Translations under genes and position numbers: made by a program
From: Letharia columbiana
Taxonomy: Eukaryota > Ascomycota > Lecanoromycetes > Lecanorales > Parmeliaceae
Length of the DNA: 64,000 nt
Reading direction: 5' to 3'
Assembly: GCF_014066305.1 (NCBI RefSeq)
Contig: NW_023501069.1
Location: 532,001 to 596,000 of the forward strand
In this document: piece after piece, positions 61,500 to 64,000 of the stretch
Layout: each line of letters starts with the position of its first letter
Numbering within the stretch: position 1 is the stretch's first letter
The notes under the pieces: generated by a model
Database searches by the model: none
The model's input: the letters and a program-made list of their open reading frames with translations, nothing else
What the model was told of the DNA's origin: nothing

Positions 61500-61785
61500 C
61501 CGGCCTTGGGCTGGGATTAGACGCTGTTCTAACATTACTCCCTCCCCTTAGAAAGGTTAGCCATGACACCATATGAGGCCCCACTGGGGTTCCTGGGGCC
61601 TTTTGGGGTAAGAAATCATTAGCAAACTCCATAATAGTGTGTTTCAGGGTTTCGAAGTGCGTTTTGGTCCAGTTGACTTGAGCAAGATGACAGCCCATCT
61701 TGAGCTTCAAGGGGGCCGGAACCCCAGGAGCTGGCTCATCTTGGGCTTTGTGGGTGGCTCGGGCACCACCGCCACGAGTACGCAT
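61500..61785 (-). pseudogene. Possible transposon Gag/ORF1 fragment
   Basis: A minus-strand frame begins MRTRGGGARATHKAQDEPAP at 61785 and runs through TKTHFETLKHTIMEFANDFL before becoming Ser/Thr-rich. The sequence has the flavour of a fungal retroelement ORF1 or Gag, but no zinc knuckle or other diagnostic motif is present. It begins near the truncated end of the Copia element, which suggests a second TE fragment at the breakpoint. Confidence 0.25.
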
Positions 61786-61899
61786 TCTGGCAAATCTAAC
61801 AAAGTTTTGTATGACCGTAAAGGAAAGGGTCGACAGGGATTTGTGGGTATCTGTGGAGCAGGTAGAATGAACGTGTGGGAGGTGGGTTAAATAATTGGA

Positions 61900-62113
61900 G
61901 TAGCTCTGTCGAGACGCGATGCCGGCAGCCTAATCTGGTCTATGGGAGACCGCGGCCCGGTGCCATCTTCAACACATTTCAGTACATACGTCACGTGCCG
62001 TAATTTTTGCCCGCATTTCGTCTCGGAGATATCTATCGTTCTCGAACTACCTTACCTTTCCTTCAACGTACATCTCGGACCACACACAACCACTTGTTCC
62101 CCTTCTTAGAACA
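61900..62113 (+). promoter_or_regulatory. Promoter region of gene C
   Basis: This interval precedes the gene C ATG and aligns by eye over about 150 bases with the relic at 56,080-56,232. The conserved words (ACGTCAC, TCGTCTCGG, ATCGTTCTC, GTACATCTC) are candidates for functional promoter or 5' UTR sites. ACGTCAC also fits a CRE/bZIP-type site. Confidence 0.45.
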
Positions 62114-63337
62114 ATGTTTCGTCAGCTTCAAACACCTTCTGACGCCATTCCGCGGAGAAGCAGATTGCATCAACAACAATCGCGTAAAAAGAAGAAGCTC
62201 ATCAAACAGGTCGACAAACCAATAATTACCCCACGCTATACTAGGCGCCACTTCGAGGAGCTCAACCAAAACATTCTAGCATTTACACGCACTGCGCAGA
62301 AGAACAACAAGTCAGAGCGAGGGCGCGAGCTCGAGAGAGATAGAGTCGATCAGCAATGGACGCGTTTGATACAAAGACTTTATCCGGCGGATGACCCCAA
62401 AAGTTATGAACTTCTGGCTCAGGTAATCATCCAAGTGGGATATGCACCAATATAATCCAAGTACTGATGCGTACTCTGAAGGTCGAATGCCCGCTGTACA
62501 ACGGATACTGGGAAAAGCGTGCAGATGAGAAAGCCTTCTTCGAACGAGAATACCAATCCGAGCTCTATGCGTTCAGCAAAGCTCGACAAAACCCGACTCG
62601 GGCTCAGAAGCGGTACTGGCCCGGCTGTATCCTTATGGAGGACAACGAGTGGAATGAATACGTGATCCCAAGGGTCTCGCTTCTCGCGCTACAGCAAGTC
62701 AACTACATGGACTTCGTAAAGAGCGTTCTGCAAGCGAATCCACTCAAGGACATTTCAAGATTCACGATGCAAGAGCTCTGGGTGGCGGTCGTCACGAAGG
62801 TCTATCATTTTGAGGACCCTTTGGACAAAGAGTTGAAGATTGGGGAGGTAAATAAGAGCAAGAGCCATATCTCTAGAGAGGTTTCGCTGAATGATGTGTG
62901 GTTTTCAGACCAATGAGTGCACCCCAGCGGCGTACCGCGCGTTGGCAGCGGACTATCGAAGCGCTTATGAGGTTGCGAAAGCGAGGGTAGAGGCCAAACA
63001 GATTCTGCGAGAAGACAAAAAGCGAGAGCGCGACGATGCTGCAAGCGAAGAAGATGGGAATGGTAGTGGTGAAGACTGGGTGAGATACGAAGAGCATGGG
63101 AAGCATAACCATGATGGTTGTGCAGGGAAGCGGCAGAAGACACAAGACACCAGGGACCAAGCTGAATCAACTAGAAAAGAGAAAGAAACTCCAGGTCAGC
63201 ATCTCCGGGCAGAGCAAGAGGACGTTGGCGCCTTTCATTTCGACGAGGCTGCCTGGCAAGATTTTGGAGGAAAGCAAGGCGCACCGGCCACCTTCCACTT
63301 CGCAGATACAGGGCTGGCATTTCGTTTCAAAGGGTAG
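62114..63337 (+). CDS. Unrecognised gene family, paralogue C
   Basis: Three exons: 62114-62422, 62482-62847 and 62909-63337, with GT...AG introns of 59 and 61 nt, all phase 0, encoding 367 residues. It opens with a basic segment (QQSRKKKKLIKQ), then a helical region with ELERDRVDQQWTRL and DPKSYELLAQ at the exon 1 end. The family core is in exon 2: ECPLYNGYW, GCILMEDNEW, FVKSVLQAN and FTMQELWVAVVTKVYHFE. Exon 3 starts with a helix (AAYRALAADYRSAYEVAKA), then an acidic/basic low-complexity region with KRERDDAASEED and AGKRQKTQ, and a final aromatic motif FHFADTGLAFRFKG. Both introns fall at the same positions as in A and B. No known domain, signal peptide or membrane helix is visible; the basic clusters suggest nuclear location. 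Unlike A and B, the tail is one uninterrupted exon. Confidence 0.75.
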
Positions 63338-63677
63338 GCACTGTATGTTTGGATGAGGTTTTTCTGAAACAAAGCTCTGGACGTGTCGGGAAAAGGAGGG
63401 AGTGTAGTTGAGGTAGCTTGTACTGTCCATATCAAGCTTGTATGCAGGACCAGAGACGGTGGCATTGGCAGCAAGCCTCTTGCAATGACACTTTATCCAC
63501 TACTCACAAGGTTCTGACCATTTACAGGATTCTGAGACTGTAAGAAAGCACCACCGCAGAGGCTCCGCATCAACGTATGCATAGAGTTTTCCTCCGGACA
63601 ACCTCACGTCTTTCAACCTGCCATCTGTAGGTGGTGGCTGGTCTTCCGATCTTAGTAGGTCGCTGCCGACCGGCGGA
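63338..63677. other. Convergent intergenic region
   Basis: 3' flanks of gene C and of the partial minus-strand gene. No feature recognised. Confidence 0.5.
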
Positions 63678-64000
63678 TCACATGATCATGAATGATCTTG
63701 CTTTCTGGTATTTCGTGATAGCCAGCATCTCCTTCTCCAAGACACAACGATCCGTTCCACTGTCTGGTACCCAGTCTCTGACTTGCGACCGAGTAGCATA
63801 CGCATCGTGCCACCTCTCAAGACGCTCCCCACGAGGCCCAAGAGAACCCATTGTCAATCTCGGTTTTTCCTCGATAGCCGTCAGGGCCTGATCGAGTGAA
63901 TCTTGATGTTCGAGCCGCTTCATGTGTATAACCAACCATCTTGGTCTGCTTTCATTCCGACAACAGAATTCCGCACGATTACGAGCGGTTTTGTTGGCGG
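63678..64000 (-). CDS. Unrecognised gene, C-terminal part (runs off the right edge)
   Basis: A minus-strand frame is open from the window edge to TGA at 63678, about 107 residues. It contains WLVIHMKRLEHQDSLDQALT, SLGPRGERLERWHDAY and ends ARSFMIM. There is no internal stop, and residue composition is coding-like (balanced charged and hydrophobic, amphipathic helices). I do not recognise a family. The start is outside the window; an internal ATG at about 63,923 is not preferred because the frame continues upstream. Confidence 0.45.
   Translation of the reverse strand, partial: ANKTARNRAEFCCRNESRPRWLVIHMKRLEHQDSLDQALTAIEEKPRLTMGSLGPRGERLERWHDAYATRSQVRDWVPDSGTDRCVLEKEMLAITKYQKARSFMIM

Noticed and set aside
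62805..63170. Minus-strand frames of 95-121 codons across gene C exon 3
   Set aside because: Antisense shadows; the plus frame continues the family structure with correct splice sites.

Overview
The window looks like a chromosome segment of a filamentous ascomycete (Pezizomycotina, possibly a dothideomycete; the class is a guess). The support is short spliceosomal introns (48-82 nt) with GT...AG ends and CTRAC/CTGAY branch sites, ordinary fungal housekeeping genes, chromovirus-type Gypsy elements, and a huge AT-rich block with the signature of repeat-induced point mutation (RIP): CA and TG dinucleotides are nearly absent, TA is in excess, CG survives, and every transposon reading frame is full of TAA/TAG.

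Layout. (1) 1-4,400 is an ordinary gene-rich left flank: the 3' part of an oxidoreductase-like (OXLD1-type) gene, a three-exon DPM3 gene (third subunit of dolichol-phosphate mannose synthase) on the minus strand, and a four-exon ARM-repeat gene resembling SmgGDS (RAP1GDS1). DPM3 and the ARM gene are divergent and share an upstream region. (2) About 4,400-50,960 is one RIP-degraded transposon block with no intact host gene. Its nesting can still be read: two full-length Gypsy elements with LTRs of equal length and 5-bp target duplications (8,881-15,751 minus; 31,494-38,462 plus), two non-autonomous LTR elements (16,895-19,472 and 47,426-49,007), four Helitron-like copies inserted between A and T (6,246-8,561; 24,760-25,221; 26,110-26,577; 39,593-41,891), a Mutator-type MITE (18,057-18,798), a hAT-type MITE (48,373-48,745) and several tandem arrays. 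(3) 50,960-64,000 is the right flank, with normal base composition but accessory character: a GT8 glycosyltransferase gene, then three members of an unrecognised gene family (A 54,414-55,722 minus; B 58,163-59,243 minus; C 62,114-63,337 plus) with matching intron positions, a decayed Copia element lying against gene B, a promoter relic resembling gene C's promoter, and the C-terminal part of another unrecognised gene running off the right edge.

How the parts fit. The left-flank genes and the GT8 gene are general cell functions (ER mannosylation, GTPase regulation, Golgi glycosylation). The A/B/C family is the main candidate for something undescribed: a local, recently duplicated family with a conserved central helical domain and a basic, probably nuclear tail; one member appears to have had its 5' end replaced by a retrotransposon LTR. 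In the transposon block, the LTR of the small element at 47,426 aligns along its length with the LTR of the Gypsy at 31,494 once C-to-T and G-to-A changes are allowed for, so it keeps the pre-RIP version of that LTR.

All intron boundaries, alignments and family calls were made by eye from the sequence; no database was consulted.
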